DNA of 64,000 nucleotides from Bacteroidales bacterium (GTDB lineage Bacteria; Bacteroidota; Bacteroidia; Bacteroidales; UBA932), in NCBI GenBank assembly GCA_017962235.1, contig JAGCVS010000007.1, forward strand, positions 1 through 64,000, written 5' to 3'. Numbering within the stretch: position 1 is the first letter of the stretch; every line of letters starts with the position of its first letter. This document shows, piece by piece, positions 51,690-61,875 of the stretch. The notes under the pieces were generated by a model, which had not been told where the DNA came from, made no database searches, and saw nothing but the letters and a program-made list of their open reading frames with translations. The translations under genes were made by a program, and so were the position numbers.

Positions 51690-52982
51690 ATGAAACACAT
51701 TGGAATAGATATAGGGACAAGTTCCGTATGCGGCGTTGTGTACAACGATGCCGATGGCAATGTCAAATCGGTAACTAAGGCAAACGATGCTGCCATCACC
51801 GGCGGTCCGGCCTGGAGCTTCAGGCAGGATCCGGAGCGCATCCTGGAGGTGACGCGCCGGCTGCTGGAAGAGATGATGGAGCCCGACGTGGCTTCCATAG
51901 GCTTCTCCGGGCAGATGCACGGGATGCTTTATGTAGACGGCGAAGGGCGCAGCTTGGGCCCGCTGTACACATGGCAGGACGGCAGTGCGGCGCAGCCGTA
52001 TCAGGGCGGCGAGAGTTACGCACAGTATCTTACGCGCATCACCGGCTATGAGACATCCACCGGCTACGGGCTGGCAACCCATTTCTACAACATGAAGACG
52101 GATGGTGTGCCGGCTGCGGCGGTAAAGCTCTGCACGGTTATGGATTATGTGGCGATGCGGCTCTGTGGAGGCAGCGAGCCCGTTTGTGAACCTTCAAACG
52201 CAGCCAGCCTGGGCTTCTTTGACAAGCAGAGGCTGCAGTTTGATACTGAGGCGCTGGGCAAGGCTGGCATCGATGTCGCCATCCTGCCTGAAGTGCGTCC
52301 CGCCGGGACCAAGGTGGGTACTTACCGCGACATTCCGGTGTATGTGGCGATTGGAGACAACCAGGCGGCGTTCCTGGGCTCTGTGCTGGACAAACAGACA
52401 TCGGTGCACGTAACAATAGGCACAAGTAGCCAGATTTCTGTTTATACAGATTCGTATGTACAGGTGCACGGACTGGATACCCGTCCGCTGCCGGGCGGCG
52501 GCTACATCCTGGTGGGTGCGGCGCTCTGCGGCGGCGTGTCATTTGCGATGCTGAAGGATTTCTACGCGCAGGTGGCGGAAACAATAACCGGGACTAGACC
52601 TTCTGACAAGGATATATATAACAGGATGTGTGAAATGTCGGATACTGAAACGGGCGGCATATCAGTGCGGACAACCTTCTCCGGTACCCGCCGGAAACCA
52701 TCTTTGCGGGGCGAAATAACTGGAATAGACCTCCGCAACCTTACCCCGGAGCATCTGACCAATGCGCTCCTGAAAGGTATCTGCCAGGAACTGAAAGATT
52801 TCTACGACTGCCTCCCGGCGGATATCCGTCAATGTCGCAAGAGCATCACCGGCAGCGGCAACGGCTTACGCAAAAACCATTTGCTGCAGTCGCTCCTCTC
52901 AGAAACGTTTGCTCTGCCGCTGGAACTGACTTCCCATCAGGAGGAGGCAGCCCTCGGTGCAGCTATTGCCCATAAGCAGTAA
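51690..52982 (+). CDS. FGGY-family kinase, sedoheptulokinase-like
   Basis: A 430-residue FGGY kinase. GIDIGTSSVCGVVYN starts the first ATPase lobe; GFSGQMHGMLYV and LYTWQDGSAAQPYQGGESY with TGYGLATHFYN resemble sedoheptulokinase rather than xylulokinase or glycerol kinase. GDNQAAFLGSVLDKQTSVHVTIGTSSQISV is the second-lobe phosphate motif, and ITGSGNGLRKN the adenosine-binding motif. The ATG at 51690 follows the -7 box by five bases; the open frame runs far upstream antisense to the neighbours, which is a shadow. It makes sedoheptulose-7-phosphate or a related ketose phosphate. No partner enzyme is adjacent. Confidence 0.8.
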   Translation: MKHIGIDIGTSSVCGVVYNDADGNVKSVTKANDAAITGGPAWSFRQDPERILEVTRRLLEEMMEPDVASIGFSGQMHGMLYVDGEGRSLGPLYTWQDGSAAQPYQGGESYAQYLTRITGYETSTGYGLATHFYNMKTDGVPAAAVKLCTVMDYVAMRLCGGSEPVCEPSNAASLGFFDKQRLQFDTEALGKAGIDVAILPEVRPAGTKVGTYRDIPVYVAIGDNQAAFLGSVLDKQTSVHVTIGTSSQISVYTDSYVQVHGLDTRPLPGGGYILVGAALCGGVSFAMLKDFYAQVAETITGTRPSDKDIYNRMCEMSDTETGGISVRTTFSGTRRKPSLRGEITGIDLRNLTPEHLTNALLKGICQELKDFYDCLPADIRQCRKSITGSGNGLRKNHLLQSLLSETFALPLELTSHQEEAALGAAIAHKQ

Positions 52983-52987
52983 ACAGC

Positions 52988-53022
52988 GTGCAAGGTTCCA
53001 CGCTTGCGAACAGACCTTGCAC
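52988..53022. terminator. Hairpin between convergent genes (possible terminator)
   Basis: GTGCAAGGT (52988-52996) and ACCTTGCAC (53014-53022) are perfectly complementary. There is no T-run on either side, so termination is uncertain. Confidence 0.4.
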
Positions 53023-53033
53023 ACAATACCTCC

Positions 53034-55058
53034 TTATTCCCCGCTGTGTAGGGGGCTTAGCTGCACGTTCTTAACCGCAAGGCCATTTGTCTCAAACGCC
53101 AGTTGATCCACGCTCAGGCCGTAGCGGTCTGTGATCATGGTGCGCTGGCCTGCTATCTCTACATCTATCAGTGCGCCGCCCCACTTGGGTTCGCCTTTTA
53201 CTATGATGCGTACGGTGAAAGGTTTATCCAGCCCGCGGATGTTCTCTATGGCGTAGTTCCATGCGTTGTACGGATATCCGCCTTCGCGAAGCGAATTCTG
53301 GCGGCTGCCGTCGTCAGAGAACTGGGCGCGGCATTCAGCTACATTCAGATCCCAGCGAAAAGCCCGCTCTACGGAGCCGAATTTCATGCCCAGAGTGCCC
53401 TCTGCCGTGGGTTCCACGTTAAACGTAAGCAAGAAAGAACGGCATGCTGCCTTAAAGCTGGCGCCGCTGTCAACCTTGTCTGCCAGTTTCTGCGCGTTAA
53501 GCGTAACTGGCATCATCTCCGGCATGAACTTAGAGCCGATCACGCCGTCGGGATACTGTATCAGCTCGCGCACCACCAGCGGGCCACCCCAGTGGCCGTT
53601 CACCTTGACCCATCCTGCAGAAAGGTATCGTCCGTCGCCGATTTGTACTATGCTGGGCACACAGAGTCCGTCGTAGAAATCAAGTCCCTTGGAAGACAGA
53701 TCCTCGAATGCTTCTATTCCGGCGTCCAGTGGTTTAACCCACATATTCACGAAGCCTCCCACGATATACTCCCAGTCGCCCCAGGAAAAGAAGAAGGTGC
53801 AGTCGCCTCCCGGAGGGAAGTCCTCGCTGATGCAAGTCCATGGCCCGCGCAAGTCATCTGCGGTCCAGGTGCCCCTGGAGGCATAGTTGGCCAGCATGCA
53901 AAGCTTGCCGTCCTTGTCGTAATATATCGTCGGATTCTCAGAGGGGTGTATGATGATCCGCGATTTCTTGAAGTTGGCAATACCGTCCTGGCTTACGCTG
54001 AAGGTGCATCCGGAGGGTACCAGGCTGTCCAGCTCATCGAACTTAATCACCTCACTGCAGCCATACTGCCGTATGTGCTCCCACTCGCGAGGGCTGGCGG
54101 TCTGAGAATAGGGATAGAGCCTGGAGGTGTGCATTCCGTAGCTAATCATAAGCGAGTCGTGCCATACGAACGGGGCGCCGGTTCCCATCGTCTCCCACTG
54201 CTCCTCTATGGGGGTGGCTGCCTCGTGCTCTGTCCAGTGCTTGAAATCGGCGGTGGAGATATGCTCGAAATAGTGCCCGCCGTTGCCGAATTTGCTGCGG
54301 TGGCCGCGCCTGTCCAGCAGATAAAAGACATGGTAACGCCCTTTATACCAGATGGCTGCCACATCGCCCGTCCAGGTGTTGTGTCCCTTGGGGGTGAAAT
54401 ACTGTGCCTCGGCGAATTCCGCCTTCTGTTTCTTGGGCTGAGGCTGTAGGCAGGGGGTCCAGATATTCACTTTGCCCACAATGTCGCCGTTTACCCGGGC
54501 CTCGCAGCTCTCTGCCGGGCGCGGGTAGCCAAAGGCAAAGTCGCGGTCTGCCAGACGACTGTCAAGATACATCTCCCATGCGACGCCGGTAAAGTGGAGC
54601 ACAAGTTCGTGACGGCCCCAGGGCTTGGGAAGAAGTCCAAGCGGAACCCCTACAGTCATATTCTGTGGAGACTGATCGGCTGGGTGCAGGAGCGTAATCG
54701 TGGCCTCCAGAACAGGGCACCGCCCGTCGGACATCTTGCCGGCGGGATAATTCTGCACCTCCACGTCCTTGGGGTTGTGCTGGCGCAGCTTCACCACCAC
54801 GGTGCCGGGGATGCATACCAGCTCCGTGTCTTCTGTAAAATCGCTGAGCGTGAGCGGCATAGCCATCGTAAAGCCCGCCTCGGGATTGGCCAGGAAAGTG
54901 ATTTGGGATGTCCCGCATCCCTCCTGCAGCACCACGTCCGGCGCCTTGTCGGTGTCAAAGGAAAAAGAGTCGCCGCGCAGCAGCACCATACTGCCGTCGT
55001 CGTCGGTGGCAGCACACCCCGCCATCAGCAGCACAGAGAGAATCAGAAGTCGTTTCAT
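53034..55058 (-). CDS. GH32/GH43-like five-bladed propeller lipoprotein
   Basis: A 674-residue lipoprotein (lipobox LLMAGC, Cys15). Residues about 25-200 look like a lectin/LamG-type beta-sandwich; about 215-520 form a clan-J-like propeller (WTGDVAAIWYKGRYHVFYLLDRRGH, HYFEHISTADFKHWTEH, GTGAPFVWHDSLMISYGMHT); the rest is another beta-sandwich. Asp232 in WTGDVA takes the place of the GH32 nucleophile in WMNDPNG, but the surrounding motif is altered, so beta-fructosidase activity is not assured. The upstream ATG at 55085 falls inside the -7 box, so I start at 55058. Confidence 0.7.
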   Translation of the reverse strand: MKRLLILSVLLMAGCAATDDDGSMVLLRGDSFSFDTDKAPDVVLQEGCGTSQITFLANPEAGFTMAMPLTLSDFTEDTELVCIPGTVVVKLRQHNPKDVEVQNYPAGKMSDGRCPVLEATITLLHPADQSPQNMTVGVPLGLLPKPWGRHELVLHFTGVAWEMYLDSRLADRDFAFGYPRPAESCEARVNGDIVGKVNIWTPCLQPQPKKQKAEFAEAQYFTPKGHNTWTGDVAAIWYKGRYHVFYLLDRRGHRSKFGNGGHYFEHISTADFKHWTEHEAATPIEEQWETMGTGAPFVWHDSLMISYGMHTSRLYPYSQTASPREWEHIRQYGCSEVIKFDELDSLVPSGCTFSVSQDGIANFKKSRIIIHPSENPTIYYDKDGKLCMLANYASRGTWTADDLRGPWTCISEDFPPGGDCTFFFSWGDWEYIVGGFVNMWVKPLDAGIEAFEDLSSKGLDFYDGLCVPSIVQIGDGRYLSAGWVKVNGHWGGPLVVRELIQYPDGVIGSKFMPEMMPVTLNAQKLADKVDSGASFKAACRSFLLTFNVEPTAEGTLGMKFGSVERAFRWDLNVAECRAQFSDDGSRQNSLREGGYPYNAWNYAIENIRGLDKPFTVRIIVKGEPKWGGALIDVEIAGQRTMITDRYGLSVDQLAFETNGLAVKNVQLSPLHSGE

Positions 55059-55082
55059 GAAGTATCCGGAATGATTATGAAT

Positions 55083-55103
55083 CAAAGATAATAACTATCT
55101 TTG
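55083..55103. promoter_or_regulatory. Palindromic divergent promoter (GH32-like gene / LOG gene)
   Basis: CAAAGATA (55083-55090), five bases, TATCTTTG (55096-55103): the -7 boxes of the two divergent genes are an exact inverted repeat. The plus-strand box ends four bases before the LOG start codon. The same design is seen at 51664-51686. Confidence 0.65.
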
Positions 55104-55107
55104 AGTT

Positions 55108-55683
55108 ATGGGAAAAATCAAATCAGTGGCGGTGTATCTCGGGTCGCGGCCGGGAAATGAGCAGAAATATGTCAGGAATGCGTACCGGCTGGGGCAGCTG
55201 CTGGCGGAGAATCATATCGATATAGTGTATGGCGGGGCGTCGGTGGGTACCATGAAGGCGCTGGCAGAGGGGTGCACGGCGGCCGGCGGTCATATTACGG
55301 GCGTCTTTCCCGCCGGTTTCAAGGGGAAGAAAGACAATGCCGCGGCCGGCGTTCATGTGGGTCCAGAAGGGGTGGCGCTCAGCAAAACCATTATCGTGAA
55401 CGATATCGCGGAGCGTATCGCCACCATGGAACGCCTTTCCGATGCGATGATATTCCTCCCCGGTAGCTTTGGCACCATGACGGAGGTGTTCAGCTGGGTG
55501 GAGGAGTGGCAGCTGGGCTACCACACCAAACCCGCTTTCTGTCTGAATACCGACGGCTATTACGACGGCCTTCTGGCGCAGATTCGCACCATGATTGGCG
55601 CTGGCTTTATGGATGCAGACGACATGACTCTGCTGCACACCGCCCCCGACCCCGAATCACTTTGCCGCATACTTATTGCCTGA
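55108..55683 (+). CDS. LOG-family protein (nucleoside 5'-monophosphate phosphoribohydrolase-like)
   Basis: A 191-residue LOG/TIGR00730 protein. VYGGASVGTMKALAEG and the signature FLPGSFGTMTEVFSWVEEWQLG (PGSFGTMTE at 118-126) are clear. Members release free bases from nucleoside 5'-monophosphates (cytokinin-activating in plants and some bacteria). The C-terminal end overlaps the end of dprA by 27 bases, convergently. Confidence 0.88.
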   Translation: MGKIKSVAVYLGSRPGNEQKYVRNAYRLGQLLAENHIDIVYGGASVGTMKALAEGCTAAGGHITGVFPAGFKGKKDNAAAGVHVGPEGVALSKTIIVNDIAERIATMERLSDAMIFLPGSFGTMTEVFSWVEEWQLGYHTKPAFCLNTDGYYDGLLAQIRTMIGAGFMDADDMTLLHTAPDPESLCRILIA

Positions 55684-56769
55684 CACGATTGTGACCGCCC
55701 CGGCGAGTTCCAGCTCCAGCAGCGGGAGGGCGATATTCCGCGAGTCGGACCCCAGCGCTACCGCTATGGATTGGATATCCGACTCAGGATTCTCACGCAG
55801 AAATCTCAGAATCTCACTTTTGACTCTATCCGGCTCTGCCGCAGCCGGTGCTGTGTCCAGCGGCAGCGTGGGGTCGATGTCCCATCCCATGGCCCTTATG
55901 ATGGATTGCGCCCCGGTTGCGATGGCTGCCACGTTGTTCTCTATCAGTTCGTTGCAGCCGCGGAAGGTGTTGTCGTCCATGCGTCCCGGCACGGCGAACA
56001 CGCTGCGGTTATAGTCCTGCGCCAGGTTCGCGGTAATAAGACCGCCCCCCTTGACCTTGCTCTCCACCACAAGCGTGAGGTCGGAAAGCCCTGCGATAAT
56101 CCGGTTCCGCCGCACAAAGTTTATGGGATAGGAGGGGGTGAAGGGGGAGAACTCCGTAACCAGGGCCCCGTGGCAGAGAATCCCTGCCGCCAGAGCCTCG
56201 TTCGCCGGGGGATAGATCTGATCGAATCCAGTGCCCATCACAGCTACGGTATCTAGCCCGTATTTCAATGCGAAGGTGTGGGCGTGAGTGTCTATGCCCA
56301 GCGCCAGGCCGCTCACTATCACCGGTTTGACCGGCAGCAGCGCCAGCCCCTCCACAATCTTTTCGCAGTAGCGCCGACCCCACTGGGTGCTTGCGCGGGT
56401 GCCCACAATCGCTGCGAACCGTGGCCGCGAGAAGTCGCATCGACCCTTGGTGTAAAGCAGCAGCGGCGGATCTGGGCACTGCTTCAGGCGCGCCGGGTAG
56501 TCGCTGTCGGTATAGGCGATAATGTTTACGTCGTGCTCCAGAGCCCAGTCTATGTCGCGAGCGGCATCGGCGGCAGTTCTGCCGCTGAACAGCCGGCCCG
56601 CTATCTGCTCCAGCGGCGGATAGCGCTGCAGTGCATCGTCCCGCCCCATCTCAAAGATGGCGGATGCGCTGCCGAATGTCTCCAGAATCTCTTTTGCGGG
56701 GGTGCTGTTCCCCAGAAAGCATCCCGCCAGGGTGGCGGTGTGAATCAAATAATCCCGTCTCATTGCCAT
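55657..56769 (-). CDS. dprA: DNA-processing protein DprA
   Basis: A 370-residue DprA/Smf protein. The Rossmann core has FAAIVGTRASTQWGRRYCEKI, VIVSGLALGIDTHAHTFALKYG, TVAVMGTGFDQIYPPANEALAAGIL and NRIIAGLSDLTLVVESKVKGG. A C-terminal winged-helix (SEILRFLRENPESDIQSIAVALGSDSR) completes the usual layout. It loads RecA on incoming single-stranded DNA. The start may be 56769 or 56763 (MAMRR or MRR). An inverted repeat covers the first start codon. Confidence 0.93.
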   Translation of the reverse strand: MAMRRDYLIHTATLAGCFLGNSTPAKEILETFGSASAIFEMGRDDALQRYPPLEQIAGRLFSGRTAADAARDIDWALEHDVNIIAYTDSDYPARLKQCPDPPLLLYTKGRCDFSRPRFAAIVGTRASTQWGRRYCEKIVEGLALLPVKPVIVSGLALGIDTHAHTFALKYGLDTVAVMGTGFDQIYPPANEALAAGILCHGALVTEFSPFTPSYPINFVRRNRIIAGLSDLTLVVESKVKGGGLITANLAQDYNRSVFAVPGRMDDNTFRGCNELIENNVAAIATGAQSIIRAMGWDIDPTLPLDTAPAAAEPDRVKSEILRFLRENPESDIQSIAVALGSDSRNIALPLLELELAGAVTIVSGNKYAAK

Positions 56770-56787
56770 TGCGTTTTTGCCGCAATG
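56767..56787 (-). promoter_or_regulatory. Inverted repeat over the dprA start codon
   Basis: CATTGCG (56767-56773) and CGCAATG (56781-56787) are perfectly complementary around seven bases. In the mRNA the stem would hide the first dprA ATG. The 84-base gap to queA shows no other clear signal. Confidence 0.3.
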
Positions 56788-56853
56788 TATTAAAACGGGA
56801 TTTATTGCAGGGGACAGAATCTCAAATTCTGCCTTTTGTGTACGATTTTAAAA

Positions 56854-57903
56854 TTAGATAATCAGCATCGCGTCTCCGTAGGTGCCGAACTTATAGCCCT
56901 CTTGCAGAGCCACTTCGTATGCGTGCATCACGTTGCGATAGCCTCCGAAGGCCGCCACGTTCATCAGCATGGTGGACTTGGGGAGATGGAAGTTGGAGAT
57001 AAGCGCATCGGGGATGGAGCACTTGTAGGGAGGGAAGATGAACTTGTTGGTCCAGCCCTCGAACTCCTCTATCTCCTTGGTGGTGGTCACAAAAGTCTCC
57101 AGGCCGCGCAGCACGGTGATACCCACGGCTACCACCCTGTGTCCGGAACGCTTGGTCTTGTTCACCTTCTCTGCAGTCTCCGCCGATATGAAGAGGGGCT
57201 CGCTGTCCATCTTGTGCTTGGAGAGATCCTCTACATCCACGGTGTGGAAGTGGGCGTTGCCCATGTGCAGGGTGATGAACGCCTGGTCTATACCCTTTAT
57301 CTCAAGGCGTTTGAACAGTATCTTGCTGAAGTGCAGGCCGGCAGCAGGAGATGCCACGGCCCCTTCGTTCTTGGCGTAAATGGTCTGGAAACGCTCTTTG
57401 TCTATCTCCTCTGCTCTGGGACGGATCCACTTGGGAACCGGCAGGGAACCTATGGAGTAGAGCGCCTTCTTGAACTCCTCGTACGGACCGTCGTAGAGGA
57501 AGCGGAGGGTGCGGCCGCGTGAGGTGGTATTGTCTATCACCTCTGCCACCAGGGAATTGTCTTCACCAAAATAGAGCTTGTTGCCTATACGGATCTTGCG
57601 GGCGGGATCTACCAGTACATCCCACAGGTGCTGGTCGCGGTTGAGTTCGCGGAGCAGGAAAACCTCTATCTCAGCCCCGGTCTTCTCTTTGTTGCCGTAC
57701 AGTTTGGCGGGGAAGACCTTGGTGTCGTTGAACACGCAAAGGTCACCGTCGTCAAGATATTCGATAAGGTCTTTGAAGATTCTGTGCTCGATTTCACCCG
57801 TGTCCTTGTGCAGCACCATAAGGCGGCATTCGTCGCGTTCCTCAGAAGGATACTTTGCAATTTGCTCAAGGGTGAGCGGGAATTCGAATTCTTTTTGTTT
57901 CAT
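56854..57903 (-). CDS. queA: tRNA preQ1(34) S-adenosylmethionine ribosyltransferase-isomerase
   Basis: A 349-residue QueA. Typical stretches are [59 protein letters not shown] and [23 protein letters not shown]. It transfers and isomerises the ribose of SAM to make epoxyqueuosine in tRNA. It starts three bases after truB and is probably in the same transcript. Confidence 0.95.
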   Translation of the reverse strand: MKQKEFEFPLTLEQIAKYPSEERDECRLMVLHKDTGEIEHRIFKDLIEYLDDGDLCVFNDTKVFPAKLYGNKEKTGAEIEVFLLRELNRDQHLWDVLVDPARKIRIGNKLYFGEDNSLVAEVIDNTTSRGRTLRFLYDGPYEEFKKALYSIGSLPVPKWIRPRAEEIDKERFQTIYAKNEGAVASPAAGLHFSKILFKRLEIKGIDQAFITLHMGNAHFHTVDVEDLSKHKMDSEPLFISAETAEKVNKTKRSGHRVVAVGITVLRGLETFVTTTKEIEEFEGWTNKFIFPPYKCSIPDALISNFHLPKSTMLMNVAAFGGYRNVMHAYEVALQEGYKFGTYGDAMLII

Positions 57904-57906
57904 GCG

Positions 57907-58623
57907 CTATTTCGGTAAGGAAACGACAAAATTATTCGAAGTATGGAAATATTCCAAAGAAATTGCGTTATTTATTTCAAAATCACCCGATAGTGTGCGT
58001 CTGAGGGCGGTGAGATGTGCGCCGCTGCCCACCGCGAGCCCCAGGTCGCGGGCAAACGAGCGGATATATGTCCCCTTGCTGCAGCGCAGCCTCACGGTGG
58101 CGTACGGCCGTCCGGATGGGGCGCTTCCGAAATCCTGAAGCTCCGCCTCTTCTATGACGATGGGCGCAGCCTTCACCTCCACCGGCTCTCCGGCGCGTGC
58201 GTATTCATAGGCGCGTACGCCCGCTATCATTTTGGCGGAGAAGATTGGAGGGACCTGCTCCTGCGGACCGATAAAGCCCGCAAGAGCATCCTCTACTATC
58301 TTTTTTGTGATGTGTGCGTAAGGATATTCGGCATCGATCTCCTTCTCCAGATCATAACTGGGAGTGGTGGCGCCGAACTCTATGGTGGCGATGTACTCTT
58401 TTGTGTGCGCCTGCAGTTGTTCGGAGATCTTGGTGGCGCGTCCCACACAGATTATGAGCAGTCCGGTGGCCAGAGGGTCCAGCGTGCCGGCATGCCCCAC
58501 CTTGATGTTCTTCTGGTGGAAATGCTTCTGCAGGGAGAATTTCAGCTTTCGCACCGCATCGGCGCTGGTCCAGTTCAGGGGCTTGTCCAGCACTATGACA
58601 AGGCCGTCCGGATAGCTCTCCAT
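57907..58623 (-). CDS. truB: tRNA pseudouridine(55) synthase
   Basis: A 238-residue TruB. VLDKPLNWTSADAVRKL opens the domain; VGHAGTLDPLATGLLIICVG has the catalytic Asp49; PPIFSAKMIAGVRAYEYARAG and RCSKGTYIRSFARDLG follow. I choose the ATG at 58623 because MESYPDGLVIVLDKP aligns with other TruB starts. A longer frame up to 58755 overlaps rpiB by over 70 bases and adds 44 residues with no family similarity. A TTG within the extension is another possibility. Confidence 0.88.
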   Translation of the reverse strand: MESYPDGLVIVLDKPLNWTSADAVRKLKFSLQKHFHQKNIKVGHAGTLDPLATGLLIICVGRATKISEQLQAHTKEYIATIEFGATTPSYDLEKEIDAEYPYAHITKKIVEDALAGFIGPQEQVPPIFSAKMIAGVRAYEYARAGEPVEVKAAPIVIEEAELQDFGSAPSGRPYATVRLRCSKGTYIRSFARDLGLAVGSGAHLTALRRTLSGDFEINNAISLEYFHTSNNFVVSLPK

Positions 58624-58681
58624 AGATTCGGCGAGCGGGCCGGAGAAGTTCTTGTCTACTATCGTGGCGGCAATCAAACCT

Positions 58682-59116
58682 CTATTTGCAAGGGATTTTG
58701 TCGATGCGTTTCTGGTGACGGCCCCCTTCGAACTCTGCGCCAAGGTATGCCTCAAGTATCCTGAGAGCCATCCTGCGGCTTATGAAGCGGGCGGGCATGG
58801 AGAGGATGTTGGCGTTGTTGTGCTGCTTTGCCAGCGCAGCGATCTCCGGCTTCCAGCAGAGCGCCGCGCGCACCTTCTGGTGCTTGTTCAGCGTCATGGT
58901 GATACCGTTACCGCTGCCGCACATCGCTACGCCAAAATCTACTTTTCCTGCCTCCAGTGCCTCTGCAAGGGGGTGAGCGGTGTCGGGATAGTCCATGCTC
59001 TCGGTGGAGTGGGTGCCAAAGTCAACCACTTCGTACCCTTTGCGTGCGAGTACCTTCTTGATATATTCTTTAAGCTCGTAACCTGCGTGGTCGCAGGCCA
59101 TACCTACACGTGTCAT
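58682..59116 (-). CDS. rpiB: Ribose-5-phosphate isomerase B
   Basis: A 144-residue RpiB. GMACDHAGYELK carries Asp9 and His10; MCGSGNGITMTLNKH has the active-site Cys66 in the same place as in E. coli RpiB; RAALCWKPEIAALAKQHNNANIL completes the signature. Start at 59116 is one base after the ftsZ stop; a frame 24 bases longer would overlap ftsZ. It links the pentose phosphates; its location next to ftsZ is unusual. Confidence 0.9.
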   Translation of the reverse strand: MTRVGMACDHAGYELKEYIKKVLARKGYEVVDFGTHSTESMDYPDTAHPLAEALEAGKVDFGVAMCGSGNGITMTLNKHQKVRAALCWKPEIAALAKQHNNANILSMPARFISRRMALRILEAYLGAEFEGGRHQKRIDKIPCK

Positions 59117-59117
59117 A

Positions 59118-60380
<1,263 letters not shown>

Positions 60381-60382
60381 GG

Positions 60383-61873
60383 CTAGTTGTTTTTTCCGGT
60401 ATCAAACAAGTCGTAGAAGAGTCCTCCCAGCTTTTTCTCTATCTTGCTGGGCTCGCGGTGCTTCTCGGGTTCGGGTTCAACCTCGGGCTCTTCTTCCTCT
60501 TCCTCATCTTCGAGCTCTGCGGCCAGCTTGGCCTTGCGCTCTTCCTCTTTGCGGGCAGCCTTCTCTGCCGCCAGCTGGGCTTTGAGCCGCTGCTTTTCCT
60601 CTTTGTCAAGGCGCCTCTTCTCGCGAGGGGAGAGGGTGGTGATGGTCTGGTCCCTGAAGATGTTGGACTCGCGTGCGGGTTTGGCCTCAATGCGGGTCAC
60701 TGCGCGGCCGCTGTCTATCTCGCTCTCGTTGTTGAAGCTGTCTATCAGGGCTCCCAGGATAGAGCATGCGGTGGTGTCAAAGCAGCTTGTCTTGGAAATC
60801 TCGGAGATGTTGCCCTGGGCGTTGGCCAGGCGTACCCTCATGCCGGTAATGGCGCGGGCCAGCTCTTTGATGTGCTCCATGTATGCGGTGCCGCCGGTAA
60901 TCACCAGTCCGGTAGGGATCTTGTTTATGTAGCCCGATTTCTCTATCAGGTAATAGGCTGCCTCCAGTATCTCGCTCACGCGTGCCTCAACAATCTGCTG
61001 CAGGAAATCCAGGGGGACATCCTTGGTCTCGCCGCCGCCGACTCCCTGCACCACAAGCTTCTTGTTTTCCGTGAGCCCTTCGTCTATGCAGTTGCCGTAT
61101 TTCATCTTGATTATTTCCGCAACATCTGTGGTGAGGCAGGTGTGGTAGCGGATGTCGCTGGTAACGGTGTTGCCCGCAAAGGGGATGACTCCCACGAACC
61201 TGATGATGCGGTCCTTGACAACCACGACGTCGGTGGTGCCGGCGCCTATGTCAAGCAGGGCCACTCCGTTCTCGAGCTCGTTCTCGTTGAGGGTGGCGAT
61301 GGCGCTGCCTATGGGGGAGAGCACAGAGCGCACCACCTTCATGCCGCACTTCTCCACCACGTCGCGCTTGTTGCGGTCGGCGGTGGTCTTGCCCAGTATC
61401 AGGCGGTATCGGGCCTCTACGTTCTTACCGGCCATGCCCTCCACGGAATCGGGCGGGTTGCCGATGCTGTCGTCTATGTCGTATGCCTGGGGAATGGCCT
61501 CCAGCACACTTTCGCCGGCCACTACGTCGGCCTGGAATGCCTGTTCGCGCCACTGCTGCAGCTCCTCCGGAGAGATGAGGTTGTTGCCGCTGCGCTTTGC
61601 CCTGAGGGTGTAGTCCATGGTGCGCAGACTCTGGCTGCCGGAGCACAGGATAACATCGGTAATGGTTTCGCCAAACTCAGATTCGATGTCCCGTTTGCAG
61701 CGGGAGAGGGCCTCGATTATGCGCTGGGTGTTCTGCACGTCTCCGCGGGACATTCCCTTGGTGACGGGCACAACCTTGTGGTGCAGCACTTTGATGCCGT
61801 TGGTCCCCGCCTCTGCTACAGCCATGGCCACCTTGGAGGTGCACAATTCAACTGCTACTAAATAATCGTTCAT
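60383..61873 (-). CDS. ftsA: Cell division protein FtsA
   Basis: A 496-residue FtsA of the actin fold. LVAVELCTSKVAMAVAEAG, ILCSGSQSLRTMDYTL, VALLDIGAGTTDVVVVKDR and GLVITGGTAYMEHIKELAR are the nucleotide-binding blocks. From about residue 415 it has a long Lys/Glu-rich, probably coiled-coil extension followed by an amphipathic helix at the end (KIEKKLGGLFYDLF) that would bind the membrane. It tethers FtsZ to the inner membrane. Confidence 0.95.
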   Translation of the reverse strand: MNDYLVAVELCTSKVAMAVAEAGTNGIKVLHHKVVPVTKGMSRGDVQNTQRIIEALSRCKRDIESEFGETITDVILCSGSQSLRTMDYTLRAKRSGNNLISPEELQQWREQAFQADVVAGESVLEAIPQAYDIDDSIGNPPDSVEGMAGKNVEARYRLILGKTTADRNKRDVVEKCGMKVVRSVLSPIGSAIATLNENELENGVALLDIGAGTTDVVVVKDRIIRFVGVIPFAGNTVTSDIRYHTCLTTDVAEIIKMKYGNCIDEGLTENKKLVVQGVGGGETKDVPLDFLQQIVEARVSEILEAAYYLIEKSGYINKIPTGLVITGGTAYMEHIKELARAITGMRVRLANAQGNISEISKTSCFDTTACSILGALIDSFNNESEIDSGRAVTRIEAKPARESNIFRDQTITTLSPREKRRLDKEEKQRLKAQLAAEKAARKEEERKAKLAAELEDEEEEEEPEVEPEPEKHREPSKIEKKLGGLFYDLFDTGKNN

Positions 61874-61875
61874 AT

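Noticed and set aside
56811-56831. CAGAAT/ATTCTG hairpin downstream of queA as a terminator
   Set aside because: Only six base pairs and no T-run on the transcribed side.
58624-58755. 44-residue N-terminal extension of TruB
   Set aside because: No similarity to TruB proteins and it overlaps rpiB; the ATG at 58623 gives a normal start.
60458-61861. A 467-codon plus-strand open frame opposite ftsA
   Set aside because: Antisense shadow; no recognisable domain, no promoter, and FtsA is certain on the other strand.
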